From contig NZ_VNJJ01000002.1 of assembly GCF_007786475.1 (NCBI RefSeq), forward strand, positions 248,001 through 312,000: 64,000 nt of DNA. The letters run 5' to 3'. The stretch's first letter is position 1. Each line of letters opens with the position of its first letter. The translations under genes and the position numbers were made by a program. Source of the stretch: Cohnella terricola (GTDB lineage: Bacteria > Bacillota > Bacilli > Paenibacillales > Paenibacillaceae). Below, piece by piece: positions 9,601 through 16,993 of this stretch. Below the pieces are notes generated by a model that searched no databases, was not told the DNA's origin, and saw only the letters and a list, made by a program, of their open reading frames with translations.

Positions 9601-12600
9601 AACCTTTTCCGTTAAATGTTCCAATAAACGGTTTTGGAATGGTGCCTCTGCCGATCGATTCAAATGAAACACCTGTCATATCGATATCAGCCGACAACTC
9701 ATAATTCCCGTCATAAGGATATTCAGGCGTGCCGAATTTCTGTGACAGTGCAACCAAATCGCTTGCTGTTTTGATTTTTATTTTTGCCGAGCCGCTGCCG
9801 GCAAGCGGCGTGACTTTAGCCGTAGCTACGCTTGTTACGACGCCGTTATAAAAACCCGTTCCCGTGGCGACGCTGCGCAAATACGAACCGACATCCGCCG
9901 TTTTAATCGTATATTGCGATGCTGTTGCTCCTGCAATAGCCGTCCACGCCAAACCGTCCTTGGAGCTTTCCCACTTGAAGGAAGCAGTAGCGCCCGCCGG
10001 CGTAATCGAGGCATTCAATGTTTGTCCTTCTTTGGCTATCCCATTAACGGCAATATTCGTGAGCGTAAACTCGTTGGTCTCCTGTGGAACCTCCGGATAT
10101 TTCCAATTCTGCAAATCATAAGTGCGCGGCTTGTTGGTAACCAGCACGTCGACATCACCGGTTTGCAGTACATCGTTTTTATCGAAACCTTTGCTTGTCA
10201 CTCTAATTTCATAAGGCGAAATCGAAATATTGGCATATCCCCGTCCGACTTCTCTTATATCGATGTACGCAATCGCAGGGTTGTCTGTTTTGTAATACGA
10301 TCCGCGGTTGTCTTTATTTGCAGAGTAGTTCGTCAAATAGGTTGTTCCGTCTCCGTAATCAGCAACGACTTTGCCGCTCGCAAAAAGCTTGGTGCGGGCA
10401 TAAATATGGTCATGTCCCATCAGCACCACATCAATGCCTGCTTCATCAAAAGCGTCCGTCCAGGTGGCTATAGGAGTGGGCATCCGATATCCGAACAGCG
10501 TTTTGTGGAACATGCCAACGCGCCATTTTGTCGGATTTTGCTTCACAACGGCCTTCATCCAGTCTTGCTGTGCTTGGATCTGTGCTTTGGAACTCTGATC
10601 CTGATAATCCATAACCAAGAACAGCGTGTCGCCATATACAAAATAGTAGTTGCTGGACTCGAGCTGCAATTTCGTCGTACCTGAAACCATGCGCTCAGTA
10701 CCGTTGCCGCCACCGTAGAAGGATGCTCCATTCTTAGGCGGATTGTGACGGCCTAAAAAGTTCTGCAGCGTGGGGTCCACAGGAGCCCAGCTGTTGCTTG
10801 CCCATTTGTTACCCGCTCCATCGAACTCATGATTGCCCGTCGCCATATAGAGCGGCACTCTCGAGAACAAATCCTGGTTGGCCTCGAAGAATGCATCCCA
10901 TTCCCATGTGTCGAAACCAAAGTTGACCTGGTCGCCCGAGCTCAGGACAAACGCCGCATTCGGATAATCCGCAAAGGCTTGCGTCAGCGCTTTTTTGCTC
11001 ATTTGATTATAACTATCGAGCGTTGCTGCATAACCATTAGTGTCGTTTGCTTGGGCGTCGGAAATCCAGTTGAAGTTAAACGTATCGATATTGCTGGCAG
11101 GCGTCGTGAAGCTGGCCGGCGCTGTAACGCTCGTCACATTTTGGGCGCCGTCGCCTACGCTGTACACATATTCCGTATCCGGCTCGAGGACCGCCGTTTC
11201 TGCCTTATGGCTTTGGACCGGGTCGACAGAGTATTCTATCCCAGCTCCCGTATACTTCATATTCTCAATGTTTTTCCTCAAGTCTACTGTAAAATTGGTC
11301 CCCATCACAAAATCCGTAAAAATATGGCCGTTATTGTCAAAGTCCGATTTTTTCGCATAAAAGAGCTGCGTTGACTTCGTTGTTACCGGAGTTACCCAGT
11401 TAAAGCGGGCAATGTACTTGTCTTTTTCCGGCTTGCGCGTTTCTTCATTAAAGTTGTCGAACATAAATGTCACCGAGGTAGGCTCTTTACCGCCGCCTAT
11501 CGGCTGGGTGATGCTGCCCCCAGATTTGGTAATGGTGAATTCATCGATGACTCGGAACGGTTTGTCAGAGCCTGTCGCTTTATAATACGTTTTATAAATG
11601 ATCGAATTGCTTGTAACCTCTGCTCTGCTGTATACGCCTGGCGAATAGATGGATCCGCCGCCCGGATTTGTTTTGTTGATACGAAGGTCATAGAAGAAGT
11701 CGTTCCACGAAGTGTCTTTGGTGGCGTTCAAGCTGTACGCGTAATTGTACACCGATCCGCCTATGACATAGGTAGGCGCTTCGCCGAACTTCGCTTTTTG
11801 AATGCTTCCTGTGCCCGGCGCAGTTGAGTTTGTCTTAATTGTGTTTCTGGCATAGGCATGCTCGTGACCGGCGAGAACGAGATCGATCTCGGCATCGGTA
11901 AACCTTTTACCGATTACATTGTCCACTGCGTAGTGGCTTGCGCCCGGGTCATAAGGCGAAGCATGAAGATTTACGATCTTCCACTTTTTAGTCGATGCTG
12001 CCGCTTCTTCAGCTAAAAATTGCCATTGTACGGCATCGTCGCTGGAATTAAGACCAAAAGAATTAAGGGAGATAAACAAAGCGTCTCCATATTCAAATGA
12101 ATATACAGTCCCAACGGCTGCCGAAGACAGACCGCTTGGTCTCCGCAAAGATGAATAGTTAAATCTGTTCGTATATTGAATGGAATCTTGGTCATAGATT
12201 GAATTGTCATGATTACCTGGGGTAGCCATGATCGGCATTGTGCTAGAAAGGTTTTGAGCTGCATCGAAGAAATACTGCCAGTGGTCCGAAAAACTCGCAT
12301 CCTCAACTACGTCGCCATTATGAACGAGAAACGCAGCATCCGGATGGTTCGCCTTAATGTAATCGTACAAGTCGGCGGTGTTTTGATACGTGCTTGGAGA
12401 TGTTCCCTGCGTATCGGGAGTGATCACAAAAGAAAACGGTTTATTAGCAGTTGGATCTGCAGGAGCGGTAAAGCTGGAGATCGCGGAATAACCGTTGGTT
12501 GCGTTTCCTACTTTATAATAGTATGTGGCTTCAGGTATCAGATCCTGAACAACTACGCGATAGGTAATAACCTCTTTAACGTTAACCAGCTTGTTGTCCG

Positions 12601-12949
12601 GAACGCTACCCGTTACGGTCGAAGTATTCACTGCGGTGACTGTGGCGCTTTTTGTTGCAGCACCGGTTAGATCAGGAGATGTGCCATAAACGATTTCTGA
12701 AACACTAACCGTCGGATCCGTAACCCAGTTGAAAGCCATAGCCGTTTTACCGGCTTCTGCGCCTCCGCCTATAGCCAACGTGATTTGCGACGGTATGGCT
12801 GCGGGCGCTGCTGCCCATGCGCTCATAGGCGCTGCGATTGCAGATACTGCTAGAATTACGACTAGCATTGCTGACACGAGTCTAGACATAGAGGTTTTTT
12901 TTCTGTACACGCCAAAGATGTCTCCTCTCAAATTAAAAATCAGACTCAT
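6611..12949 (-). CDS. S-layer-anchored giant protein with two metallophosphoesterase domains, GLUG-type repeats and three SLH domains
   Basis: 2112 residues with a signal peptide (hydrophobic run ending PMSAWA-A, about 24-46). Order: purple-acid-phosphatase-like Ig domain (about 50-165) and metallophosphoesterase 1 (about 175-375: ITPDTQ, NGDVVED, GNHDN, GHEHAYAR); a second Ig-like domain (about 490-620) and metallophosphoesterase 2 (about 625-890: ISDAQ, SSGDQV, GNHEF, GHDHIYAR); an Ig-like domain (about 950-1050); two GLUG-type beta-solenoid units of about 320 residues (about 1060-1690); an InlB-B-like repeat; a ZU5-like domain; and three SLH domains (about 1925-2110) that bind pyruvylated wall polymer. 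Both catalytic domains keep the Asp/Asn/His set, with Gln at the first DxH position. Likely a cell-surface phosphatase or nucleotidase. GAGGT lies 5 bases before the ATG. Confidence 0.88.
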   Translation of the reverse strand: MSLIFNLRGDIFGVYRKKTSMSRLVSAMLVVILAVSAIAAPMSAWAAAPAAIPSQITLAIGGGAEAGKTAMAFNWVTDPTVSVSEIVYGTSPDLTGAATKSATVTAVNTSTVTGSVPDNKLVNVKEVITYRVVVQDLIPEATYYYKVGNATNGYSAISSFTAPADPTANKPFSFVITPDTQGTSPSTYQNTADLYDYIKANHPDAAFLVHNGDVVEDASFSDHWQYFFDAAQNLSSTMPIMATPGNHDNSIYDQDSIQYTNRFNYSSLRRPSGLSSAAVGTVYSFEYGDALFISLNSFGLNSSDDAVQWQFLAEEAAASTKKWKIVNLHASPYDPGASHYAVDNVIGKRFTDAEIDLVLAGHEHAYARNTIKTNSTAPGTGSIQKAKFGEAPTYVIGGSVYNYAYSLNATKDTSWNDFFYDLRINKTNPGGGSIYSPGVYSRAEVTSNSIIYKTYYKATGSDKPFRVIDEFTITKSGGSITQPIGGGKEPTSVTFMFDNFNEETRKPEKDKYIARFNWVTPVTTKSTQLFYAKKSDFDNNGHIFTDFVMGTNFTVDLRKNIENMKYTGAGIEYSVDPVQSHKAETAVLEPDTEYVYSVGDGAQNVTSVTAPASFTTPASNIDTFNFNWISDAQANDTNGYAATLDSYNQMSKKALTQAFADYPNAAFVLSSGDQVNFGFDTWEWDAFFEANQDLFSRVPLYMATGNHEFDGAGNKWASNSWAPVDPTLQNFLGRHNPPKNGASFYGGGNGTERMVSGTTKLQLESSNYYFVYGDTLFLVMDYQDQSSKAQIQAQQDWMKAVVKQNPTKWRVGMFHKTLFGYRMPTPIATWTDAFDEAGIDVVLMGHDHIYARTKLFASGKVVADYGDGTTYLTNYSANKDNRGSYYKTDNPAIAYIDIREVGRGYANISISPYEIRVTSKGFDKNDVLQTGDVDVLVTNKPRTYDLQNWKYPEVPQETNEFTLTNIAVNGIAKEGQTLNASITPAGATASFKWESSKDGLAWTAIAGATASQYTIKTADVGSYLRSVATGTGFYNGVVTSVATAKVTPLAGSGSAKIKIKTASDLVALSQKFGTPEYPYDGNYELSADIDMTGVSFESIGRGTIPKPFIGTFNGKGYSIRNLKISSTDSSTGFFAYIGTGGKVVNLKLENVDITGMNRTGIIAGVSSGTIENSYVDGKVTGTGYTGGIVGLLYAGTLQNNVMNANVSGTIVGGLIGGTNYSGSGWSLDQQTVGNVILNNDVRGTVTRIGTGSNTGGIVGDMGGSAGSVLKTFNGNAFSSEIIGNPTKLLAGYWSSGRPIVDSNQKNYYDSAKLNTSGIPSGIVPVFAAKSAADFAQQATYESLGWDFTNVWKWDETINVPVPRVLDLGGGGPEKIRIKTASDLVALSQKFGTPEYPNDGIYELSADIDMKDVEFSAIGGNDTSKPFIGTFNGKKYMISNLKISSTKSSTGFFAYIGTGGRVVNLKLVNAEITGGNSTGAIAGASMGTIENSYVIGKVSGGDNTGGIVGTLHAATLKNSFISADVNGTKVGGLIGGTNWNGTGSPIPARYENSPTVILNNYVGGTFNKLGTYSGALVGDMGGSSGNLLQTLNGNAVVNAINGSAPGPIGGYWSSSRPITDTNQVNYYDGAKLSTSGLPSAVVPAFVSKPAVDIAQQATYVALGWDFTDIWQWDATNKVPVPRVLDLGGDEEEGTISTLTVDGGTIKVDGALVGSSAEVEEGSTVIVAATVPNGKRFVKWTAAGLANESYIDNPLTFAMPANQVTLTAVFENLPTDTSGGGGGGTPPANDNTQKFPAGQGGTAQFDNKAVTITVPAGATDKELIIKIEKVVDTSRLVTDKEVLLSPVYEILKNFTENFKKPITITLSFDPKSVGANQFASIFYYDEAKKVWVEIGGKASGDRITAEVDHFTKFTVFAVDKKAEEKPETKPEENGEVKFSDIVGHWAEASIKLAAAKGIVGGYTGGTFKPKGEVTRAEFAVMLARMLNLQGNGAALEFTDKASIGAWAKQGIAQAVQAGIVKGYGDGSFKPNAKISRAEMVTMIANALGLVNNSRAKTAFTDDAEIPAWARAAVDAIVENGIVQGIGGNKFAPKQTATRAEAAVVLLNALTFVNK
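7891..9793 (-). repeat. Internal tandem duplication (about 950 bp x 2) encoding the GLUG-type units
   Basis: Two diverged direct copies, about 7891-8840 and 8844-9793, inside the S-layer phosphoesterase gene. Matching landmarks lie about 953-957 bp apart: CCGCCAAGATCAAG at 7891 and 8844, and ACCAAATCGCTTGCTGTTTT near 8790 and 9748. Both copies encode KIKTASDLVALSQKFGTPEYP followed by a GLUG-rich beta-solenoid. Confidence 0.75.
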
Positions 12950-13035
12950 TATGACCTCGGTTTATAAAGTCTATTAGGCCTTAACATAAAGGCTATATTA
13001 AATTTATTTACCAAAAAACAGCACAATGACAAGGA

Positions 13036-13064
13036 AGAGACGCTCGGGTTCACCCGGCGTCTCT
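13036..13064 (-). terminator. Possible terminator of the chemotaxis-transducer gene
   Basis: Imperfect hairpin AGAGACG-C-TCGGG / CCCGG-CGTCTCT with a TTCA loop, about 65 bases past the stop. The minus strand then reads TTCCTTGTCATT, only moderately U-rich. Confidence 0.4.
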
Positions 13065-13129
13065 CATCCTGATCGGAATTCTACTTTAGTTTTATTAAAG
13101 CCGAAAGGCAAGGCTCTGCCCAACGATAC

Positions 13130-13969
13130 TTAAAAATATCTCGAAGCTTCCAGCAAGCGATTCGACAAGTCATTCAGACTGGTCAGCGTCTCTTCAATTT
13201 CCTTGAATGCCGCAGACTGACGCAGCACCGTGGCATCGACCGTGCCGGTCTTGGAGAGAATCGTCTCTACCTTCTCCTTCATCCGACCGATACGCTCTTC
13301 GGCTTGCTGTACCGCGTTCACGCTGTCGCCGGCCAGCTTGCGCACTTCGTTGGCTACGACCTGGAACGCTCTGCCTGCGTTGCCTGCACGAGTAGCTTCA
13401 ATACCAGCATTAAGTCCAAGGATGTTCGACTGCGAGGCGATCCTCTTTACTAAATCGGTAATTTTCGTTGTCTCAAGAACTTCCTTCTTCGTTTGATCCG
13501 CTGACTTGCTCATCGATTCCTGCGCTTCCCGAAGTTCTTTGGACGTTTCCAGCAAATTGCTCATGCTTGCCGTAATTTGAGTATTTGCTGAGACGAGCAG
13601 CTCCGCCAGGTCGGACAGCTTGGACTGTCTTGCCAAGCTCACTCCGAACGCAATCGCGCCGACTACCTCATCGTTCTCATCGATTACAGGAATGGCAATC
13701 GTACGCGATGGAACGCCGAACATTTCTTTCGGAATCGACTTGATGACCATCTGTCTGGTCGTCATCGCCACTTCGATACCTTGACCTTTCGAGATCAGCG
13801 AACCGGGTTTTACATCTAGCGGATTGCTGCGGTCCGGCGAATAAAATATCAATTTCTCTTTGTCGGCGATCGCCAGCGCAATATCTTCCTCCCGGCAAAG
13901 CTGGGCAAAGAACGGTGCAGCCTTGAATATGCTTTCCAACACTTCAGAGCGCCTTACTGTGGCTTCCAA
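13130..13969 (-). CDS. Soluble methyl-accepting-type chemotaxis transducer with N-terminal sensor domain
   Basis: 279 residues, no membrane segment. Residues about 1-115 form a small sensor domain (EVLESIFKAAPFFAQLCREE ... GVPSRTIAIPVIDENDEVVG) of the type fused to short cytoplasmic transducers in Paenibacillaceae. Residues about 150-275 are a shortened signalling coiled coil with the CheA/CheW-contact tip (SNILGLNAGIEATRAGNAGR, FQVVANEVRKLAGDS). The tip differs from the usual LALNAAIEAARAGE. It probably couples an intracellular signal to CheA. Start is TTG 13969 with a strong GGAGGAGGAG immediately before it. It is monocistronic, with about 180 bp to the S-layer gene downstream. Confidence 0.8.
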   Translation of the reverse strand: MEATVRRSEVLESIFKAAPFFAQLCREEDIALAIADKEKLIFYSPDRSNPLDVKPGSLISKGQGIEVAMTTRQMVIKSIPKEMFGVPSRTIAIPVIDENDEVVGAIAFGVSLARQSKLSDLAELLVSANTQITASMSNLLETSKELREAQESMSKSADQTKKEVLETTKITDLVKRIASQSNILGLNAGIEATRAGNAGRAFQVVANEVRKLAGDSVNAVQQAEERIGRMKEKVETILSKTGTVDATVLRQSAAFKEIEETLTSLNDLSNRLLEASRYF

Positions 13970-14108
13970 TCGCTCCTCCTCCTACTCTGCCCGCATCATA
14001 ACTCCACTTTATATACTCTAAAATATATTGTACCTATTAAGTGTTATTTCATTGTTAAGCGCAGTAATGGAAATGCTAGGTATACTGAGTTATGTAACCG
14101 CCGCTGAC

Positions 14109-14678
14109 TTAATAATCCAGTAGACGTCCATTATCATTCCATTGACCGTACATTTTGTTTTCTCTCGTGTTTGTTATGAATTTGTCTAATCTGTTTCTAA
14201 ACAATTCAGGCTGATTCTTTACGCTTTGTATCGTGTCGATCCGAACTTTTTTATATAGATCCGGAAATGCCATGAAATGATTGTATACTTGCTCTTCCTC
14301 TTTCATCCTCTGCTCGATCACTTCATCTATGTTAAAAGAATGATGATCCAGATCAGGCAGAACCCTTCTTCCTTCGTCTGTCATTAAACCCAACTTCTCA
14401 AGGCGGCGGGCACGTTCTTTATTTAATTCCGTCCATGAACTTGTTTTACCTCTAGGAGACAGCCTCTGAGCCAGTTCCGTTTCGGAAATTTTCTTTTTGA
14501 CTCCATCGATCCATCCAAAGCATAAAGCTACCTCGACCGCGTCCAAATATAATAACCGATCAGGAGTAGGCGTCATACAAACCACGACCCAGCAAGACTT
14601 TTCGGTCTTGCCGTTTTCCTGCAGCCAAAACCTAAGATCTTCTCTCCGTTTTGCCGGAATCAAATTATTAATTTCCAT
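14109..14678 (-). CDS. YdeI/OmpD-associated-type protein
   Basis: 189 residues. RREDLRFWLQENGKTEKSCW, YLDAVEVALCFGWIDGVKKK, AQRLSPRGKTSSWTELNKER and ARRLEKLGLMTDEG are hallmarks of the YdeI/OmpD-associated family, which is linked to bacteriocin/polymyxin protection in other bacteria; biochemical activity is not established. No signal peptide. Its ATG lies inside the end of the upstream VOC gene (11-bp overlap), so it is translationally coupled and part of the operon divergent from the WYL regulator at 15239. Confidence 0.75.
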   Translation of the reverse strand: MEINNLIPAKRREDLRFWLQENGKTEKSCWVVVCMTPTPDRLLYLDAVEVALCFGWIDGVKKKISETELAQRLSPRGKTSSWTELNKERARRLEKLGLMTDEGRRVLPDLDHHSFNIDEVIEQRMKEEEQVYNHFMAFPDLYKKVRIDTIQSVKNQPELFRNRLDKFITNTRENKMYGQWNDNGRLLDY

Positions 14679-15135
14679 TGTTGGAACTCAATTGATCAAG
14701 GAACTTCTCTGCATCACGATTGAATTTCCAAGAAACCCCGAATTTATCCACCAGCATTCCAAAGCACGATGACCAAGGAGTATCGGATAGCGGCATCATC
14801 ACATTGCCGCCAACAGATAAATTATTGAAGTATTCCTCCAGTATTTGTTTGTCCTCGATGACTAGACTAATCAGCACCTGATTTCCTTTCACCAACTCGC
14901 CTGTTACCATTTTCATTGCTGGCAAAATATCCGACATCATGATCTTCCCGCCCGCGAATTCGATCGAAGACTCCATGATCATATTCAACTCATTTTCCGG
15001 CAGCGGATAGTTTGGATCTTGCGGAAGATCCTTGAATTTAACTTTCTTTACTTCAGTAACACGGAAAGCCTCAGAATAAAACTCAATCGCTTGTTCTGCA
15101 TTTCCATCAAAGTTTAAATAGGTAATAGCTGACAT
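14668..15135 (-). CDS. PhnB-like VOC-family protein
   Basis: 155 residues with the PhnB/3-demethylubiquinone-methyltransferase-like VOC pattern: ITYLNFDGNAEQAIEFYSEA at the N-terminus, FAGGKIMMSD, and TPWSSCFGMLVDKFGVSW at the end. The family is mostly of unknown substrate. Start is ATG 15135 because a near-perfect AAGGAGGT lies 8 bases upstream; the frame is open 18 codons further up. First gene of a two-gene operon with the YdeI-like protein. Its promoter region contains the inverted repeat at 15179-15204, suggesting control by the divergent WYL regulator. Confidence 0.8.
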   Translation of the reverse strand: MSAITYLNFDGNAEQAIEFYSEAFRVTEVKKVKFKDLPQDPNYPLPENELNMIMESSIEFAGGKIMMSDILPAMKMVTGELVKGNQVLISLVIEDKQILEEYFNNLSVGGNVMMPLSDTPWSSCFGMLVDKFGVSWKFNRDAEKFLDQLSSNNGN

Positions 15136-15178
15136 AAAGCATGACCTCCTTCTTGTGATATGTGTAGTATAATCAATA

Positions 15179-15204
15179 AAAGGTGACATCTTAGTGTCAC
15201 CTTT
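15179..15204. promoter_or_regulatory. 10-bp perfect inverted repeat between divergent VOC operon and WYL regulator
   Basis: AAAGGTGACA (15179-15188) / TGTCACCTTT (15195-15204) with a 6-base spacer. On the minus strand the downstream arm lies about where the -35 would be, ahead of a TATACT-like -10 (about 15164-15169), so protein bound here would block the VOC operon. Good candidate operator; a transcript hairpin is the alternative. Confidence 0.5.
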
Positions 15205-15238
15205 CTGAGATCAAATTGAGAAAATAGAGGACAAAAAT

Positions 15239-16150
15239 ATGGATAAAACTGAGAGACTCATTTCGATAATCATGATATTGCTGAAAAAAGATATCGTATC
15301 CACAACAGAATTCGCGCAATTATTCAATGTTTCGAAAAGAACGATCCTTCGCGATATGGAAACCCTGAGCTTATCAAACATCCCGATCTATGCCGTCAGC
15401 GGGGTGAATGGCGGCTACGGTATTATGGATGAATACAAAGTTGATAAACGTCTTTTAAGCAGCTCTGATTTGGAGAATATATTAACTGCGTTGAACGGAT
15501 TGGAAAAAATCCTAGTTAGCCAAGAAGTAGAAATGACGATAAAAAAAATAGAAGCAATGGTTAGCCCATTGTCTCTGAAAAGTTCAATTCAACTGTCATT
15601 TTACGATTGGGAGGGTCGGTCCGAGATTCTTCAAATCTTAAAAATATGTCAAGAAGCCATACTCAAGAGAAGATTGGTTTCATTCGAATATATTGATAAA
15701 GACGGCACTACGACAAACAGAATTGTCGAGCCCGATCAGCTTCATTTCAGCGAAACGAGTTGGTATCTGAAAGGATTCTGTTTATCTCGTATGAGCTACA
15801 GAACGTTCAAATTGTCCCGGATCAATCATCTGACTATGGATGAGAAAACATTTGACCCTAGAGATTATTTAGTAGAACAAGAACGCGAAGCAAGTTATCA
15901 ACCGCTACTAGTCACTATTCGGGCATTGATTTCGCCTAGCATAAAAGATCAGTTCATTGAAAGGTACGGTCGGAAGAGTATCGAAAACTATAGTTCTGAA
16001 TATTTATTAGCAACGATTAAAGTCCCTCAAAACAGTACGGGATATCAATTTTTAGCTAGTTTCGGTACAAATTTAAAAGTCGTAGAGCCCAAAACATATG
16101 TTGAAGACTTTCGAAATTATTTAAATAAAATGATGGATAACTATAGTTAG
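15239..16150 (+). CDS. YafY-family HTH/WYL-domain transcription regulator
   Basis: 303 residues. Residues 1-60 are the HTH (MDKTERLISIIMILLKKDIV, FAQLFNVSKRTILRDMETLS, IYAVSGVNGGYGIMDEY), residues about 140-215 the WYL core (CQEAILKRRLVSFEYIDKDG ... SWYLKGFCLSRMSYRTFKLS), followed by the family's C-terminal domain. ATG 15239 is preceded by AGAGG at about 9 bases. It is divergent from the VOC/YdeI operon, with a perfect dyad between them, so local repression or ligand-dependent activation is likely. A scar of a close relative's 3' end is at 5007-5066. Confidence 0.85.
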   Translation: MDKTERLISIIMILLKKDIVSTTEFAQLFNVSKRTILRDMETLSLSNIPIYAVSGVNGGYGIMDEYKVDKRLLSSSDLENILTALNGLEKILVSQEVEMTIKKIEAMVSPLSLKSSIQLSFYDWEGRSEILQILKICQEAILKRRLVSFEYIDKDGTTTNRIVEPDQLHFSETSWYLKGFCLSRMSYRTFKLSRINHLTMDEKTFDPRDYLVEQEREASYQPLLVTIRALISPSIKDQFIERYGRKSIENYSSEYLLATIKVPQNSTGYQFLASFGTNLKVVEPKTYVEDFRNYLNKMMDNYS

Positions 16151-16173
16151 TGATGGAGGGCGGTATGCTTTAT

Positions 16174-16629
16174 CTACACTCTCCGGCCCGATAATCCTGC
16201 CATCTCCTGATACTTCTTAAAGATGATGTAACGGCGGGCGAAGATGTTGGCGAGCGAAATGAACAGCACCGCAGTGCTTAAGGACAGGAAGGCACTATGA
16301 GCTCCCCAGTAAGCGGCGAGATTCCGAAGCAGCATAACTGCAAGAAAGACGACGATACCGAGAATCGAACCCCGTGAAGTGATTTTCCCCGTATCCGGGT
16401 TCATTCTCACCTTCTGGAGCTTGCCTCTCCATACGCCAATGGCCAGACCCAATAACAAGCATACCAGATAGAGCAACAGACTGATCGGCTTAAAGTCGAG
16501 GTGATCGATTCTCGAGAGCATTAGAAAGGAAAACAGAATGGGAGTTACCCACAAGCGGGAAGGTTTTATTTCTTTTTCACGCAAGCTGAGCAAGACAACA
16601 ACGATGACGACAATGATATAGGTTGTCAT
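16174..16629 (-). CDS. CcdC-like (DUF1453) membrane protein
   Basis: 151 residues with about four to five membrane segments: an N-terminal helix (TTYIIVVIVVVLLS), then helices around SRLWVTPILFSFLML, SLLLYLVCLLLGLAIGVW, GSILGIVVFLAVMLLRNLAA and SLSTAVLFISLANIFARRY. The sequence WRGKLQKVRMNPDTGKITSR between helices is typical of the CcdC/DUF1453 family associated with cytochrome c biogenesis in Bacillus. GAGGTAAACAC precedes the ATG. No other cytochrome-biogenesis gene is visible nearby, so the role is uncertain. Confidence 0.7.
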   Translation of the reverse strand: MTTYIIVVIVVVLLSLREKEIKPSRLWVTPILFSFLMLSRIDHLDFKPISLLLYLVCLLLGLAIGVWRGKLQKVRMNPDTGKITSRGSILGIVVFLAVMLLRNLAAYWGAHSAFLSLSTAVLFISLANIFARRYIIFKKYQEMAGLSGRRV

Positions 16630-16696
16630 GTGTTTACCTCTTTTCTAAAATTATTCGCGGCGATGCTCTGAATTATACCGCGGCCTGGCGAGCCTG

Positions 16697-16743
16697 AAGT
16701 CCACCCGTAGGTGGATGATCCGTCTCCACCTACGGGTGGACTT
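16697..16743. repeat. 19-bp perfect inverted repeat
   Basis: Arms 16697-16715 and 16725-16743 (AAGTCCACCCGTAGGTGGA and its exact complement) with a 9-base spacer. It sits just beyond a good terminator and about 70 bp upstream of the CcdC-like gene. It could be a second terminator, a repeat element or a protein site. Confidence 0.6.
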
Positions 16744-16745
16744 GG

Positions 16746-16800
16746 TATAAAAAATAAGGGTTACCCTCGAGCAGTTGGTTAAACTGTCTCTGGGTAACCC
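16746..16800 (-). terminator. Rho-independent terminator
   Basis: Arms GGGTTACCC (16758-16766) / GGGTAACCC (16792-16800) with an inner CAGTT/AACTG stem, followed on the minus strand by TTATTTTTTATACC. It terminates minus-strand transcription coming from the SLH/FN3 gene through the chemotaxis-receptor scar. Confidence 0.75.
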
Positions 16801-16829
16801 CGTTCAATATTCTACTTGTTCCGCATCTC

Positions 16830-16975
16830 TCACACTGGAAAACGAAGCGTCATCTGCTCCAACTGTTCCGCTAGTTCCGCGATAACCGACAATTCTCCCA
16901 CCGACGCGGTAATCTGCTGCGAGCCGGCCGACATCTCCTCCGTCGACGCCGATACTTCTTGATACAGTATAGGTA
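16830..16975 (-). pseudogene. Scar: C-terminus of a methyl-accepting chemotaxis protein
   Basis: The minus strand reads QEVSASTEEMSAGSQQITAS, then VGELSVIAELAEQLEQMTLRFPV and TGA (16830-16832). This is the characteristic last coiled-coil stretch of membrane chemotaxis receptors. The sequence upstream (beyond about 16975) merges into the end of the SLH/FN3 gene in another frame and has no MCP features. About 45 codons survive. Confidence 0.7.
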
Positions 16976-16993
16976 TATGTGGCTCCATAGTTT

